Shown piece by piece: positions 18,426-27,453 of a DNA stretch of 64,000 bases (its first letter is position 1; every line of letters starts with the position of its first letter). The notes under the pieces were generated by a model that worked only from the letters and a program-made list of their open reading frames with translations, did no database searches and had not been told where the DNA came from. The DNA lies in contig NZ_SUKA01000004.1 in assembly GCF_005049105.1 (NCBI RefSeq), positions 310,001 to 374,000 of the forward strand, read 5' to 3'. This DNA is from Sphingobacterium alkalisoli (GTDB taxonomy: Bacteria > Bacteroidota > Bacteroidia > Sphingobacteriales > Sphingobacteriaceae). Made by a program: the position numbers and the translations under genes.

Positions 18426-19453
18426 TTCCAAATTTTTTCTGACCAACGGCCGACAATCCAAAAAGAGACTGCTAATATCAGAAAGAAAACCGTACGGTTG
18501 ATATTATCCCACAGGTATTCTACAAACCGGGTGTATAGATTCAACAAAAAGAATACAAATCCAATATCTCTGGAGATATTATCTTTGGCTTTCATACCAT
18601 ATAGGGCCAAACCTAAAGAAAGTGCAATAGCCAATAGTCCCCAATAGAAAATCTCATATTGTCGTATCGTTGTCCAGGCGTCAAAATCACTATAATTTCC
18701 AAAAATAGACAAGCACCATAATGCGATCATTGTATATAGGAGTCCAACCACATAACTGGTTGATTGGAAAGGTCGCAATGTAGGTATTCGAGGTTGTCCC
18801 CATAGTGCAAATACGGTCAGTAATATTCCAAAAATAGTAAATCGTAATGGGTAATTCATTCCCCAAAACCGAAAGCCCCAGTCACTGTGGTATGCGGTTT
18901 CCGTTGCAAACCAAATACCGAGTGCCCCTAATGTAAAAACCCAGATCAACTTACTATATAATTTTACGGATAGCAGGCCATATATTATTATCGATAGCAG
19001 AAATAATATCGTAAAATGATTGGTAGCTCGATCTACTACTTGTCCCAAAAAGCCAATACTCGCAGCGGTCGAAAAAGAACCTGCCAACATTAACGTTTCA
19101 TTGGACAAGGTCTTTTCTGGAAATTTTTTCTTATTCCTAAACCCAGCCACATAAAATAGGGCCGCCAACGCGCCAAAGAAGATACAGAAAGCAAGATTTG
19201 GTGCTTCATAAAAACGTTCCACAAAGTTCACCAATGTATCGTCAGAAAACAGGGACACCACGGAGAAGACCAAGGAGGCCAATGCTACCCAAAAAGCATA
19301 CCGTGCCAACATTTTCCATTCAAACCCCCTTTCATCAATATTGTCTCTCAGTTCCGTCACTTTCGACTGTTCTAAAAGACCTTGTTCTTGCCAATGATTT
19401 AGTACTTCTTGGACCACTTCGATTTCCTGCTTACTCAAATCAATTTTTTTCAC
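18407..19453 (-). CDS. Polytopic membrane protein with DUF2157-like N-terminus
   Basis: This 348-residue protein has a soluble N-terminal helical segment of about 45 residues (QEIEVVQEVLNHWQEQGLL). About nine to ten membrane helices follow. The layout resembles DUF2157 proteins, in which a short N-terminal domain precedes a multi-span region. The start codon is GTG at 19451-19453. The function is unknown. It is transcribed away from uvrA and converges on the OsmC gene. Confidence 0.6.
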   Translation of the reverse strand: MKKIDLSKQEIEVVQEVLNHWQEQGLLEQSKVTELRDNIDERGFEWKMLARYAFWVALASLVFSVVSLFSDDTLVNFVERFYEAPNLAFCIFFGALAALFYVAGFRNKKKFPEKTLSNETLMLAGSFSTAASIGFLGQVVDRATNHFTILFLLSIIIYGLLSVKLYSKLIWVFTLGALGIWFATETAYHSDWGFRFWGMNYPLRFTIFGILLTVFALWGQPRIPTLRPFQSTSYVVGLLYTMIALWCLSIFGNYSDFDAWTTIRQYEIFYWGLLAIALSLGLALYGMKAKDNISRDIGFVFFLLNLYTRFVEYLWDNINRTVFFLILAVSFWIVGRWSEKIWKKKSAM

Positions 19454-19571
19454 GAGAAGAACTTTAGTATGATCAATAATACGGAATAATTTAAGTAGAT
19501 AATTTGGATTATCAAACTTAAAATAAATTTAATTCATTTTCAGCACCTTCTTTTCTCCCTCTAAAAATCTG

Positions 19572-19579
19572 TAACTTTG
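19572..19579 (+). promoter_or_regulatory. Bacteroidota -7 promoter element of uvrA (TAACTTTG)
   Basis: TAACTTTG is a full match to the -7 consensus, 24 nt before the uvrA ATG. Its position shows that the in-frame TTG at 19577 cannot be the start, because it lies inside the promoter box. Confidence 0.7.
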
Positions 19580-19603
19580 CAAATTGCAAAAACTCAATGT
19601 TCA

Positions 19604-22444
19604 ATGACGAAATCAAAAGCAGTAGACCTAGGGGATCAAAGTGAAGTAGAAGTATTTGGAGCGCGTGTTCACAATCTTAAAAACATTGATGTATCCTTTC
19701 CAAGAAATCAGTTGGTGGTTATCACCGGCCTGAGTGGTAGTGGTAAATCATCACTTGCCTTTGACACAATCTATGCGGAGGGGCAGCGTCGCTATATGGA
19801 AACATTTTCCGCGTATAGCCGACAGTTTTTAGGTGGATTGGAACGACCAGACGTGGACAAGATTTCGGGGTTGAGTCCAGTTATTTCTATTGAACAAAAA
19901 ACTACAAGTAAAAACCCACGTTCAACTGTAGGAACCATTACAGAAATATATGATTTCTTACGTCTGCTTTATGCGCGCGCGGGAGAAGCATTTTCGTTCG
20001 TGACAGGTAAACGCATGGAGCGTATGTCTGAAGAGCAGATCGTACAACGTATCCTGGATGAATTTGCGGACCAAGCTATATATATATTGGCTCCAGTCGT
20101 AAAAGGACGCAAGGGACATTATCGTGAATTATTCGAACAGATACGTAAACAAGGCTACACTAAGGTACGTGTTGATGGCGAAATTCTGGATCTTGTCCCT
20201 AAAATGCAGGTAGACCGTTATAAAATTCATGATATTGAAACGGTAGTAGATCGTCTTCAGGTTAATGAAAAAGATCAGAAAAGATTGTACACCTCGGTGA
20301 TGCAGGCGATGAAAACGGCAAAAGGAATTATAAAAATAGCTAATAAGGAAAATAAAGAGCAGTTTTTCAGCCGTTATTTAATGGATGCGGAATCCGGTAT
20401 TTCATATGATGAGCCACAGCCTAACTCTTTTTCTTTCAATTCACCGTATGGAGCTTGTCCTAAATGTGACGGTTTGGGATACATTTTTGAAATTGATAAA
20501 AATAGTGTTATCCCAGATCGTAAATTGAGCGTACAAAAAGGCGGAATAATTCCATTAGGGCCACTTCGTGAATCCTGGAATTTTGCGGTATTAAAAGCTG
20601 TAGCAAACAAATTTGATTTCAATTTAGCAACCCCGATTGAAAAACTCACGGAAGATCAGATTGATATGCTGCTATTCGGAATAGACGAACCTATTCCACT
20701 ATCCGTTTCTTACGGATCGTACGGCGCCCGCGAATATCGTGTTCAGTTTTCCGGGGTCTTCAAAATGTTGGAAGAAATGAATGGAAAACAGCATGACGAC
20801 GTTCCTTCGTTGGAAGATTTTCGCACGAAAGTAGCCTGTCCAACTTGCCAAGGCGCCCGGTTAAAAAGAGAGTCACTCCATTTTAAAATCGATAGCAAAA
20901 ATATTAGTGAGCTTGCGGCAATGGATATTTCTATGCTGATGGAATGGTTTGATCAATTAGAAGATCGTCTGGATGAGCGTCAACGCACCATTGCAACTGA
21001 AATACTCAAAGAAATACGCACGCGCCTAGGCTTCCTACTGGATGTAGGCCTAAGCTATCTCACCTTGGACCGTTCGTCGAAAACACTATCAGGAGGTGAA
21101 GCGCAACGTATCCGTCTGGCGACTCAAATAGGTTCCCAGTTGGTCAATGTTCTATATATCTTAGATGAACCCAGCATTGGGCTTCACCAACGTGACAATG
21201 AACGGTTGATCAATTCACTTAAAAACCTACGGGACATAGGGAATTCCGTCTTGGTCGTAGAGCACGATAAAGACATGATTTTGAATGCAGATTACGTTAT
21301 CGATATGGGCCCCGAAGCAGGTGTCCACGGGGGACAGGTTGTCGCAGAGGGTAGACCCGCAGACATCTTAAAAGCCAAATCACTTACTGCCGAATACCTG
21401 AACGGCAAAAAACAAGTAGCAATTCCTACAAAACGCCGCGAAGGGAACGGCAAGCACCTTACCCTGGTGGGTGCAACTGGAAATAATCTAAAAAACGTGA
21501 CGATTGATTTCCCTTTAAATAAACTAATTTTGGTAACTGGTGTATCTGGATCGGGAAAATCCAGCTTAATAACAGGCACCCTCTACCCTATTCTAAACCA
21601 TCATTTTTTTCGTGCAAAAGCACATCCTCTCCCCTACAAAGGGATTGAAGGGCTTAAAGAGATTGACAAGGTAATCGAAATAGATCAAAGTCCTATTGGT
21701 CGTACACCACGATCTAATCCCTCTACCTACACTGGAGTTTTCTCTGATATACGAACCTTATATGTTCAGCTACCAGAAGCGAAGATTCGGGGTTACAAAC
21801 CAGGGCGTTTTTCCTTCAATGTAAAAGGTGGACGTTGTGAAACATGCCAAGGTGCAGGTCTAAAAATTATCGAAATGAACTTTTTACCCGACGTACAGGT
21901 TCCATGCGAAACCTGTCAGGGAAAGCGGTATAATCGGGAAACACTAGAAGTACGTTTTCGCGGAAAATCGATTTCTGATGTGCTGGATATGAGTATTGAT
22001 GAAGCGGTGGCTTTCTTTGAAAACATACCTTCCATTTACCGCAAAATAAAAACTATGCAAGATGTTGGATTGGGCTACATCACTTTAGGACAATCCTCCA
22101 CGACCCTATCAGGTGGCGAGGCACAACGTGTCAAGTTGGCAACCGAGCTTTCTAAGAAAGATACAGGGAATACTTTTTATATTCTGGATGAACCCACAAC
22201 TGGTCTACACTTCGAAGATGTAAACGTTCTCCTTGATGTAATCCATCGATTAGTGGATCGTGGAAATACAGTGCTGATTATTGAACATAACCTCGATGTT
22301 GTAAAAGTAGCTGATTGGGTAATCGACATGGGGCCTGAAGGAGGTAAAAACGGAGGAAAACTACTATTCTCAGGTATTCCCGAAGACTTAATCAAAGAAA
22401 AAAATAGTGAAACAGCCCGATTCCTTAAGTTGGAGATGGAATGA
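19604..22444 (+). CDS. uvrA: Excinuclease ABC subunit A
   Basis: This 946-residue UvrA is the damage-recognition ATPase of nucleotide excision repair. It has two ABC modules. Walker A GLSGSGKS is at 42-49, with the first signature LSGGEAQRIRLA and LDEPSIGLH. The second Walker A is GVSGSGKSS, with LSGGEAQRVKLA and LDEPTTGLH. The second zinc finger is complete (CETCQGAG...CETCQGKR). In the first finger only the CPKCDG pair is present; the upstream CxxC pair is replaced by FSRYLMDAESGI. The start at 19604 is fixed by the promoter box. It appears monocistronic. Confidence 0.95.
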   Translation: MTKSKAVDLGDQSEVEVFGARVHNLKNIDVSFPRNQLVVITGLSGSGKSSLAFDTIYAEGQRRYMETFSAYSRQFLGGLERPDVDKISGLSPVISIEQKTTSKNPRSTVGTITEIYDFLRLLYARAGEAFSFVTGKRMERMSEEQIVQRILDEFADQAIYILAPVVKGRKGHYRELFEQIRKQGYTKVRVDGEILDLVPKMQVDRYKIHDIETVVDRLQVNEKDQKRLYTSVMQAMKTAKGIIKIANKENKEQFFSRYLMDAESGISYDEPQPNSFSFNSPYGACPKCDGLGYIFEIDKNSVIPDRKLSVQKGGIIPLGPLRESWNFAVLKAVANKFDFNLATPIEKLTEDQIDMLLFGIDEPIPLSVSYGSYGAREYRVQFSGVFKMLEEMNGKQHDDVPSLEDFRTKVACPTCQGARLKRESLHFKIDSKNISELAAMDISMLMEWFDQLEDRLDERQRTIATEILKEIRTRLGFLLDVGLSYLTLDRSSKTLSGGEAQRIRLATQIGSQLVNVLYILDEPSIGLHQRDNERLINSLKNLRDIGNSVLVVEHDKDMILNADYVIDMGPEAGVHGGQVVAEGRPADILKAKSLTAEYLNGKKQVAIPTKRREGNGKHLTLVGATGNNLKNVTIDFPLNKLILVTGVSGSGKSSLITGTLYPILNHHFFRAKAHPLPYKGIEGLKEIDKVIEIDQSPIGRTPRSNPSTYTGVFSDIRTLYVQLPEAKIRGYKPGRFSFNVKGGRCETCQGAGLKIIEMNFLPDVQVPCETCQGKRYNRETLEVRFRGKSISDVLDMSIDEAVAFFENIPSIYRKIKTMQDVGLGYITLGQSSTTLSGGEAQRVKLATELSKKDTGNTFYILDEPTTGLHFEDVNVLLDVIHRLVDRGNTVLIIEHNLDVVKVADWVIDMGPEGGKNGGKLLFSGIPEDLIKEKNSETARFLKLEME

Positions 22445-22475
22445 AGCCTTCAAGATTATCGGCAACACTCCTCAG

Positions 22476-22518
22476 AAAAAAATTAGTGAGAGATGCAGAG
22501 TGTCTAGTAGCATCTCTC
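22476..22518 (-). terminator. Terminator for the XRE gene
   Basis: On the minus strand, stem GAGAGATGC/GCATCTCTC (22488-22496 with 22510-22518) is followed within a few bases by a run of eight T. It lies between the uvrA stop and the XRE gene stop. Confidence 0.7.
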
Positions 22519-22538
22519 ATCCTTCATGTACTGGGATA

Positions 22539-23201
22539 TCAGAAAACCTTCTCAAACTTGGCATAGAGTTTCCAAAAACACTCCGCCTCTTCTGCAGTGA
22601 AAGACACCTTCTTCCAGTCATTCAATACCAACTCAATATCTTTTCCCTCTACCTCATACTGCCCAAAAAATAAAACATCTCCCTTTAAGTAAAGACCGAA
22701 GTGCTTATGGAGGGTGTGCAGAATATCTACTTCTACATGCTCAAAAAATAAGACAGCATTTTCCTCAAAAGGAAAAGACACTGGTCTTGGAATAAATGAA
22801 CTGTTTTCGACAGCCATAAACCTACTTTTACTATAGGCAGGAAAATATATCTGTGGTAAATCGGCAAGGTAACCTATCCCTCCTTGATCAACCTGAAATG
22901 CCTCTCTTCCCAAGAACGGTATTTGCGCTAGATTTTTAGTATTCTTTCCCCCCTTTTCCTCAACAAAATAGTCTTCGAAATTTAAAATTTCATTTACCGT
23001 CAGTTGTTTTTCAAGCAATTCAGCCACGGGTATGCTAAAATATTTTGCAATCTGCAAAATAACTTCGATGCGAGGTTCCGCTCTAAATTCTTCGTAGGAC
23101 GAAATATTACCTCTCGTTAGTCCAAAAAGTTCCGCAAATGCCTGCTGACTTAACCCCTTCACTTTACGAAGTTTCTTAATGTTGTTCCCGATCTGACTCA
23201 T
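22539..23201 (-). CDS. XRE-family transcriptional regulator
   Basis: A 220-residue regulator with an N-terminal Cro/C1-type helix-turn-helix (about residues 5-60: IKKLRKVKGLSQQAFAELFG, then LTRGNISSYE). A C-terminal domain of about 150 residues follows; it resembles an S24/LexA-like sensor fold in layout (YFPAYSKSRFMAVEN, PFEENAVLFFEHVEV, KGDVLFFGQYEVEGKDIELVLNDW). I cannot see a clear Ser-Lys self-cleavage pair. It is divergent from the YbjN/PspA/flotillin cassette with 92 bp between. A perfect palindrome lies in that gap, making it the prime candidate regulator of the cassette and of itself. Confidence 0.8.
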   Translation of the reverse strand: MSQIGNNIKKLRKVKGLSQQAFAELFGLTRGNISSYEEFRAEPRIEVILQIAKYFSIPVAELLEKQLTVNEILNFEDYFVEEKGGKNTKNLAQIPFLGREAFQVDQGGIGYLADLPQIYFPAYSKSRFMAVENSSFIPRPVSFPFEENAVLFFEHVEVDILHTLHKHFGLYLKGDVLFFGQYEVEGKDIELVLNDWKKVSFTAEEAECFWKLYAKFEKVF

Positions 23202-23225
23202 TTATAATTTTTTTCAAAAAAGTAT

Positions 23226-23242
23226 TGCAAAATATTTTTGCA
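23226..23242. promoter_or_regulatory. Perfect palindrome, probable XRE operator
   Basis: TGCAAAA-TAT-TTTTGCA is a perfect 7+3+7 inverted repeat between the divergent XRE and YbjN-like genes. A further half-site TGCAAA lies near 23255. The size and symmetry fit a dimeric HTH regulator binding site, which is an inference from position. Confidence 0.5.
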
Positions 23243-23293
23243 TTTACTACCTTTATGCAAACATAATAAGCAAATATATAAAATTATTAGCCA

Positions 23294-23683
23294 ATGCATT
23301 TTAAAAAGGTAGAAAAATTCATTACTGATCTAGATTTCACAATAGTATCGAAGAATGCAAAAGATGGTGTACTTCTTGTAGAAAGCGAATCAGATGGTAT
23401 CCGGAACCTCATTATAGGGGTCGCGCCTCCTATCATTATTTTCGAGCAATATCTCTTTACCTTACGCGAAGACAATCTGTTTACATTCAGATCTATGTTG
23501 ATCAAGAACCGAGATATCGTACATGGCGCTTTTGCACTAACAGAGGATGGAAGACGCGCTATATTCCGTTATACATTACAATTACACAATCTTGATCAAA
23601 ACGAATTTGAGGCAGCTATTAATTCCCTTTCCTTGCTTCTAAGCGAATATTATGAACAGTTAATTAAGTTTTCAAAATTATAA
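23294..23683 (+). CDS. YbjN/CesT-Tir chaperone-like small protein
   Basis: A 129-residue cytosolic protein with an alternating alpha/beta pattern (FKKVEKFITDLDF, VLLVESESDGIRNLIIGV, IIIFEQYLFTL, RRAIFRYTLQLHNLDQNEFEAAINSL). This is reminiscent of the YbjN and CesT/Tir-type secretion chaperone fold. Such proteins are known neighbours of PspA genes in many bacteria. It is the first gene of the cassette, 17 bp before pspA and divergent from the XRE regulator. The family assignment is by pattern only, so a relative of unknown function is also possible. Confidence 0.55.
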   Translation: MHFKKVEKFITDLDFTIVSKNAKDGVLLVESESDGIRNLIIGVAPPIIIFEQYLFTLREDNLFTFRSMLIKNRDIVHGAFALTEDGRRAIFRYTLQLHNLDQNEFEAAINSLSLLLSEYYEQLIKFSKL

Positions 23684-23700
23684 CAGCGATACACAATAAC

Positions 23701-24411
23701 ATGATGAATATTTTTAAAAGGCTTTTAAAAATCGGGCAATCCGAGATCCACGCATTAGTAGATAAGATGGAAGACCCGATCAGCATGACCGAACAAGGAA
23801 TCCGTGATCTAAAAGAAGAACTTGCGACCACAACGGAGCGATATGCTAAAGCCAAGGCATTTCAGATTCGCTCTGACAATAAAATTGCGGAGAATAAGGA
23901 AAAAATAAAGCAACTGGAGGATAAAGCTATGCGAATCCTATTAAAGGCCAATACAGGTGAAATTACAACGGAAGCTGCAAATAAGCTGGCGAAAGAAGCC
24001 TTATTACAAAAAAAAGATCTTATAGAACATACACTTACATTACAGACACAAGTAGAAGGCCACAAACTTACGTTAAACGAAGTTGCTCAAAATCTCGAAA
24101 TTTTACAACTAAACATTTCTAAATGGGAAAAAGAATTAACAACTTTAAGAGCCAAACAAAAAGTGAGCACTGCATCGGAGTTAGCAAATAAGCAAATAGC
24201 TAATATGGAGAATAATAGCACAATTGATATGCTAGAGCGATTGAAGGCAAAAGTAGCAACTGATGCATCCTTAGCGGATGCTTATGGAGAAATCGCAGCG
24301 CAGAACGCAGCGGACAAATTCAATCAGCTTGATGAGGTAAATAAAGCAGTTTCTGAAGAATTAAACGAGTTGAAAAAACAGCTAGGATTAAAGAACAGAA
24401 CTGATATGTAA
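23701..24411 (+). CDS. pspA: PspA/IM30 (Vipp1) family membrane-stress protein
   Basis: This 236-residue protein is almost entirely helical coiled coil. The family N-terminus is intact: MNIFKRLLKIGQSEIHALVDKMEDP, an amphipathic membrane-binding helix followed by the conserved EDP. PspA/Vipp1 proteins form ESCRT-III-like polymers on damaged inner membrane and help to keep the proton gradient. A second ATG at 23704 is equally possible. The classical partners PspB/C/F are absent. Instead it sits in an operon with an OB-fold membrane protein and flotillin, the arrangement found in Gram-positive and Bacteroidota-type systems. Confidence 0.87.
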   Translation: MMNIFKRLLKIGQSEIHALVDKMEDPISMTEQGIRDLKEELATTTERYAKAKAFQIRSDNKIAENKEKIKQLEDKAMRILLKANTGEITTEAANKLAKEALLQKKDLIEHTLTLQTQVEGHKLTLNEVAQNLEILQLNISKWEKELTTLRAKQKVSTASELANKQIANMENNSTIDMLERLKAKVATDASLADAYGEIAAQNAADKFNQLDEVNKAVSEELNELKKQLGLKNRTDM

Positions 24412-24455
24412 TATAGACGGGCAACATTTAACGATAACAAATTAAAAACAATACA

Positions 24456-25139
24456 ATGGCTGAAATTCTAGACCTGTTATTTAATCCATTGCCGAATGCA
24501 ATAATGACTACTCTGACCAGTATATCTTTATTGTACTGGCTTCTTACTATGTTTCTGGGAGACGGTTTTGATTTTGGAGATACCACTGTTGATGTCGATT
24601 TTGAGGGCGGGGATATACAAGATATCGATTCGCCGGATGATTTGGATACCAACGGCGACATACAGCCATCCTTTTTATCTAAAGCTATGGATTTTATAAA
24701 TATTGGCAAAGCACCACTCATGGTAATCGTGACGTTATTCAAATTTATCGGCTGGATGATAACAATTGCATCTTCCTTCGTATTTAACCTTTCTTCATAT
24801 GGATGGAAATCTGTTTTTGTGCTCCTTCCAATATTCTTGTTAACCTATTTTTTAATGCATTATGTTACTATTCCGGTAGTTAGGCTCTATAAAAATGTAG
24901 GTTATTTTGGCGAAGAGGCACTTGATTTTTTGGGACGATCCGGTAAAATGCGATCTACTATACAGGGAGAAAATGTAGGCTCTGCAGAATTTATCGTGGA
25001 TAAGGATGTAATCCGACTCAATGTAAAAAGTAAAAGTGGCGAAACGATAAATTATGGTGACGATATCGTCGTGATCGACGAAACCCCTGACAAAAAATAC
25101 TATTACGTAACAAAGGATATAAATTTAAACAACATTTAA
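24456..25139 (+). CDS. NfeD/YqiJ-like membrane protein with C-terminal OB fold
   Basis: A 227-residue protein with a first membrane helix (about residues 14-35), then a strongly acidic linker (DGFDFGDTTVDVDFEGGDIQD, split by position). Two further helices follow (about 83-135), and a C-terminal beta-rich domain (about 155-225) begins LGRSGKMRSTIQGENVG. This is the YqiJ/YuaF organisation, in which an OB-fold domain faces the cytoplasm and the protein works with flotillin. It lies between pspA (44 bp) and the flotillin gene (22 bp). Confidence 0.72.
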   Translation: MAEILDLLFNPLPNAIMTTLTSISLLYWLLTMFLGDGFDFGDTTVDVDFEGGDIQDIDSPDDLDTNGDIQPSFLSKAMDFINIGKAPLMVIVTLFKFIGWMITIASSFVFNLSSYGWKSVFVLLPIFLLTYFLMHYVTIPVVRLYKNVGYFGEEALDFLGRSGKMRSTIQGENVGSAEFIVDKDVIRLNVKSKSGETINYGDDIVVIDETPDKKYYYVTKDINLNNI

Positions 25140-25161
25140 TCACAAAAACCATATCAACTAA

Positions 25162-27279
25162 ATGACAAATAACACATTATTATTCATAGATGGCATCACT
25201 GGAGTCATCTTGATAGGAATAGGTGCTATCATCTTTCTGATCGTCGCCTTCTTCATTGTATTAAGTATGTTCTACAAGAAGATTCCTCAAGGTAAATCAA
25301 TCGTACGTACAGGTATTGGCGGATCAAAAGTAGCGTTCAATAAAGGTATGTACGTGATTCCTGTATTCCATAAAATGGAAATCATGGATATTTCCATTAA
25401 AAAAATCGAAATCGCCCGCATGCAAGGTGACGGCTTAATCTGTAAAGACAACATTCGTGCGGATATCAAAGTAGCTTTCTTCGTTCGCGTCAACAAATCC
25501 GTTGATGACGTCATTAATGTAGCACAAAACTTGGGTTGTGATCGCGCAAGTGAGCCAGAAACATTAAAAAATATCTTTGAAGCCAAATTTTCCGAGGCGC
25601 TGAAAACAGTTGGTAAAAAATTCGACTTTATTGAACTGTACGAAGCAAGGCGCGAATTTCGTGACGAGATACTCAATATCATCGGTACGGATTTAAATGG
25701 ATATATCCTAGACGACTGTGCAATTGATTATTTAGAGCAAACCGAACTTCAGTTTTTGAGTACCGAAAACATCTTGGATTCGGAGGGTATCAAAAAAATC
25801 ACGGAACTAACGGCCAGGCAAAATATGAACGCCAATCTTATTCGTCGTGAAGAGGAAAAAGTAATCAAAAAGCAGAATGTAGAAGCTCGTGAAGCTATTT
25901 TAGAATTGGAACGGCAATTAGCAGAAAAAGAAGAAAAACAACGTCGCGAGATAGATAACATTAAAGCCCGTGAGGAAGCCGAGATAACGAAAGTTCGTGA
26001 AGAAGAACGGCTAAAGGCAGAGACCGTTCGTATTTCTACCGAAGAATCCTTAGCTATTCAAGAAGAAAACAAACTGCGTCAGATCATTATCGCGGAAAAA
26101 AACAAATTGCGTACGGACGCTGTAGAGACAGAACGTGTAGAAAAAGACCGAGCGTTGGAACAGACGGAACGCGAACGTATTGTGACCCTAGCCCAAATTG
26201 ATAAAGAGCGATCTATTGAAACCGAGAAAAAGAGTATTCAAGGGGTGATTAAAGAGCGTGTCCAACTGGAAAAAGGGGTTATTGAAGAACAACAAGGTGT
26301 TAAAGATCTGGAGGTTTTCCGTGAAGTGGAACGTATTAAACAAGCTGGTGTAATAGCTGCTTCCCAGGAAGCGGAAGAAAAATTAATTTCCACCGTAAAG
26401 GCAGCTGAAGCAGCCAAGATTGCCGCAGAACAGGAAGCAGAGAAAAAAGTAATTGATGCAGATGCCTCCCTTAAAATAGCCGAAAAGAAAGCACAGGAAG
26501 TACTCATTGAAGCCGATGCAAAGAAAGAGGCTTCTGCGAAGGATGCCGAAGCTCGCAAAATCATTGCAGAAGCACAAGCGAAAGAAGATGCTGCTTTAGG
26601 CTTATCAGAAGCTGAAGTCATGATTGCAAAAGCAGAAGCAGCTCAAATCCAAGGTGCTGCAGAAGCAAACATTGTAGAGAAAAAAGCGGATGCCATGCGT
26701 AAGGAGGGTTTGATGGAAGCAGAAATCATTCGTGAAAAAGCGATGGCAGAAGCCAGAGGTATAGAAGAGAAAGCGGAAGCCATGAAGAAATTGGACGGTG
26801 TAGGAAAAGATCACGAAGAATTCAAGTTACAGTTACAAAAAGAACGGGACATCGAGCTTGCACACATCAATATCCAAAAAGATATTGCGGCAGCTCAATC
26901 AAGTGTCTTAGCAGAAGCCTTAAAATCCGCGAAGATTGATATCGTAGGTGGCGAAACCATGTTCTTCGAAAATATTGTTCGCCAAGTTTCGAATTCAAAA
27001 GGTTTCGATCACTTAATCAACAATTCCAGACATGCGTTAGATATCAAAGATTCTTTATTGGGTCCTGATGGAAAAGGTGATTTAGCAGAAAAAGTCCGCG
27101 GATTAGCTGATAAATATGGAATCTCATCGAATGACATTAAAAATCTGACTGTCTCCGCAGCCCTAATCAAATTACAACAGGCAGCCAAAGAAGCGGAAGA
27201 CAATGAGGATACCGGATTTATCAATTCATTATTTGGTCTTGCCAAGAATTTGGGCATTTCGAACAAGAAATTAATATAG
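25162..27279 (+). CDS. Flotillin-like SPFH/band 7 protein
   Basis: A 705-residue flotillin. It has an N-terminal membrane helix (about residues 12-38), an SPFH domain (about 40-220, with KGMYVIPVFHKMEIMD and KDNIRADIKVAFFVRV) and a very long Ala/Glu/Lys coiled-coil region (about 225-590). A C-terminal domain of about 100 residues ends in LFGLAKNLGISNKKLI. Flotillins organise membrane microdomains and typically oligomerise through the coiled coil. The YqiJ-like gene upstream is its usual partner. The coiled coil contains repeated EA-rich segments (AEAKAQ and IAEAQAKED types). Confidence 0.9.
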   Translation: MTNNTLLFIDGITGVILIGIGAIIFLIVAFFIVLSMFYKKIPQGKSIVRTGIGGSKVAFNKGMYVIPVFHKMEIMDISIKKIEIARMQGDGLICKDNIRADIKVAFFVRVNKSVDDVINVAQNLGCDRASEPETLKNIFEAKFSEALKTVGKKFDFIELYEARREFRDEILNIIGTDLNGYILDDCAIDYLEQTELQFLSTENILDSEGIKKITELTARQNMNANLIRREEEKVIKKQNVEAREAILELERQLAEKEEKQRREIDNIKAREEAEITKVREEERLKAETVRISTEESLAIQEENKLRQIIIAEKNKLRTDAVETERVEKDRALEQTERERIVTLAQIDKERSIETEKKSIQGVIKERVQLEKGVIEEQQGVKDLEVFREVERIKQAGVIAASQEAEEKLISTVKAAEAAKIAAEQEAEKKVIDADASLKIAEKKAQEVLIEADAKKEASAKDAEARKIIAEAQAKEDAALGLSEAEVMIAKAEAAQIQGAAEANIVEKKADAMRKEGLMEAEIIREKAMAEARGIEEKAEAMKKLDGVGKDHEEFKLQLQKERDIELAHINIQKDIAAAQSSVLAEALKSAKIDIVGGETMFFENIVRQVSNSKGFDHLINNSRHALDIKDSLLGPDGKGDLAEKVRGLADKYGISSNDIKNLTVSAALIKLQQAAKEAEDNEDTGFINSLFGLAKNLGISNKKLI

Positions 27280-27311
27280 CCAAGTTTGTCCGCTGTAACT
27301 GAGTGGGCCTC

Positions 27312-27359
27312 GTTCCTCTTGCAATGGCGAATGCGTTTGTCGTCATTGCGGGACGGAAC
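27312..27359. repeat. Intergenic hairpin repeat
   Basis: An imperfect inverted repeat pairs GTTCCTCTTGCAATGGCG (27312-27329) with CGTCATTGCGGGACGGAAC (27341-27359). It resembles the widespread GTCATTGCG-type intergenic palindromes of bacteria. It lies in the 174-bp gap between the flotillin and ATPase genes and could trim or tune read-through. Confidence 0.55.
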
Positions 27360-27453
27360 AATAAGACACAAAAGAGTATAATTTCAGGAGTTAACATTCC
27401 AAATAAAAACAGACTATAGACGTCATATATACCCAAAAGGGCTACCTATTTAT

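Noticed and set aside
26238..26621. 127-codon minus-strand frame inside the flotillin gene, rich in Ala/Ser/Phe
   Set aside because: It is the complement of the Glu/Lys/Ala coiled-coil coding sequence; such shadows are expected.
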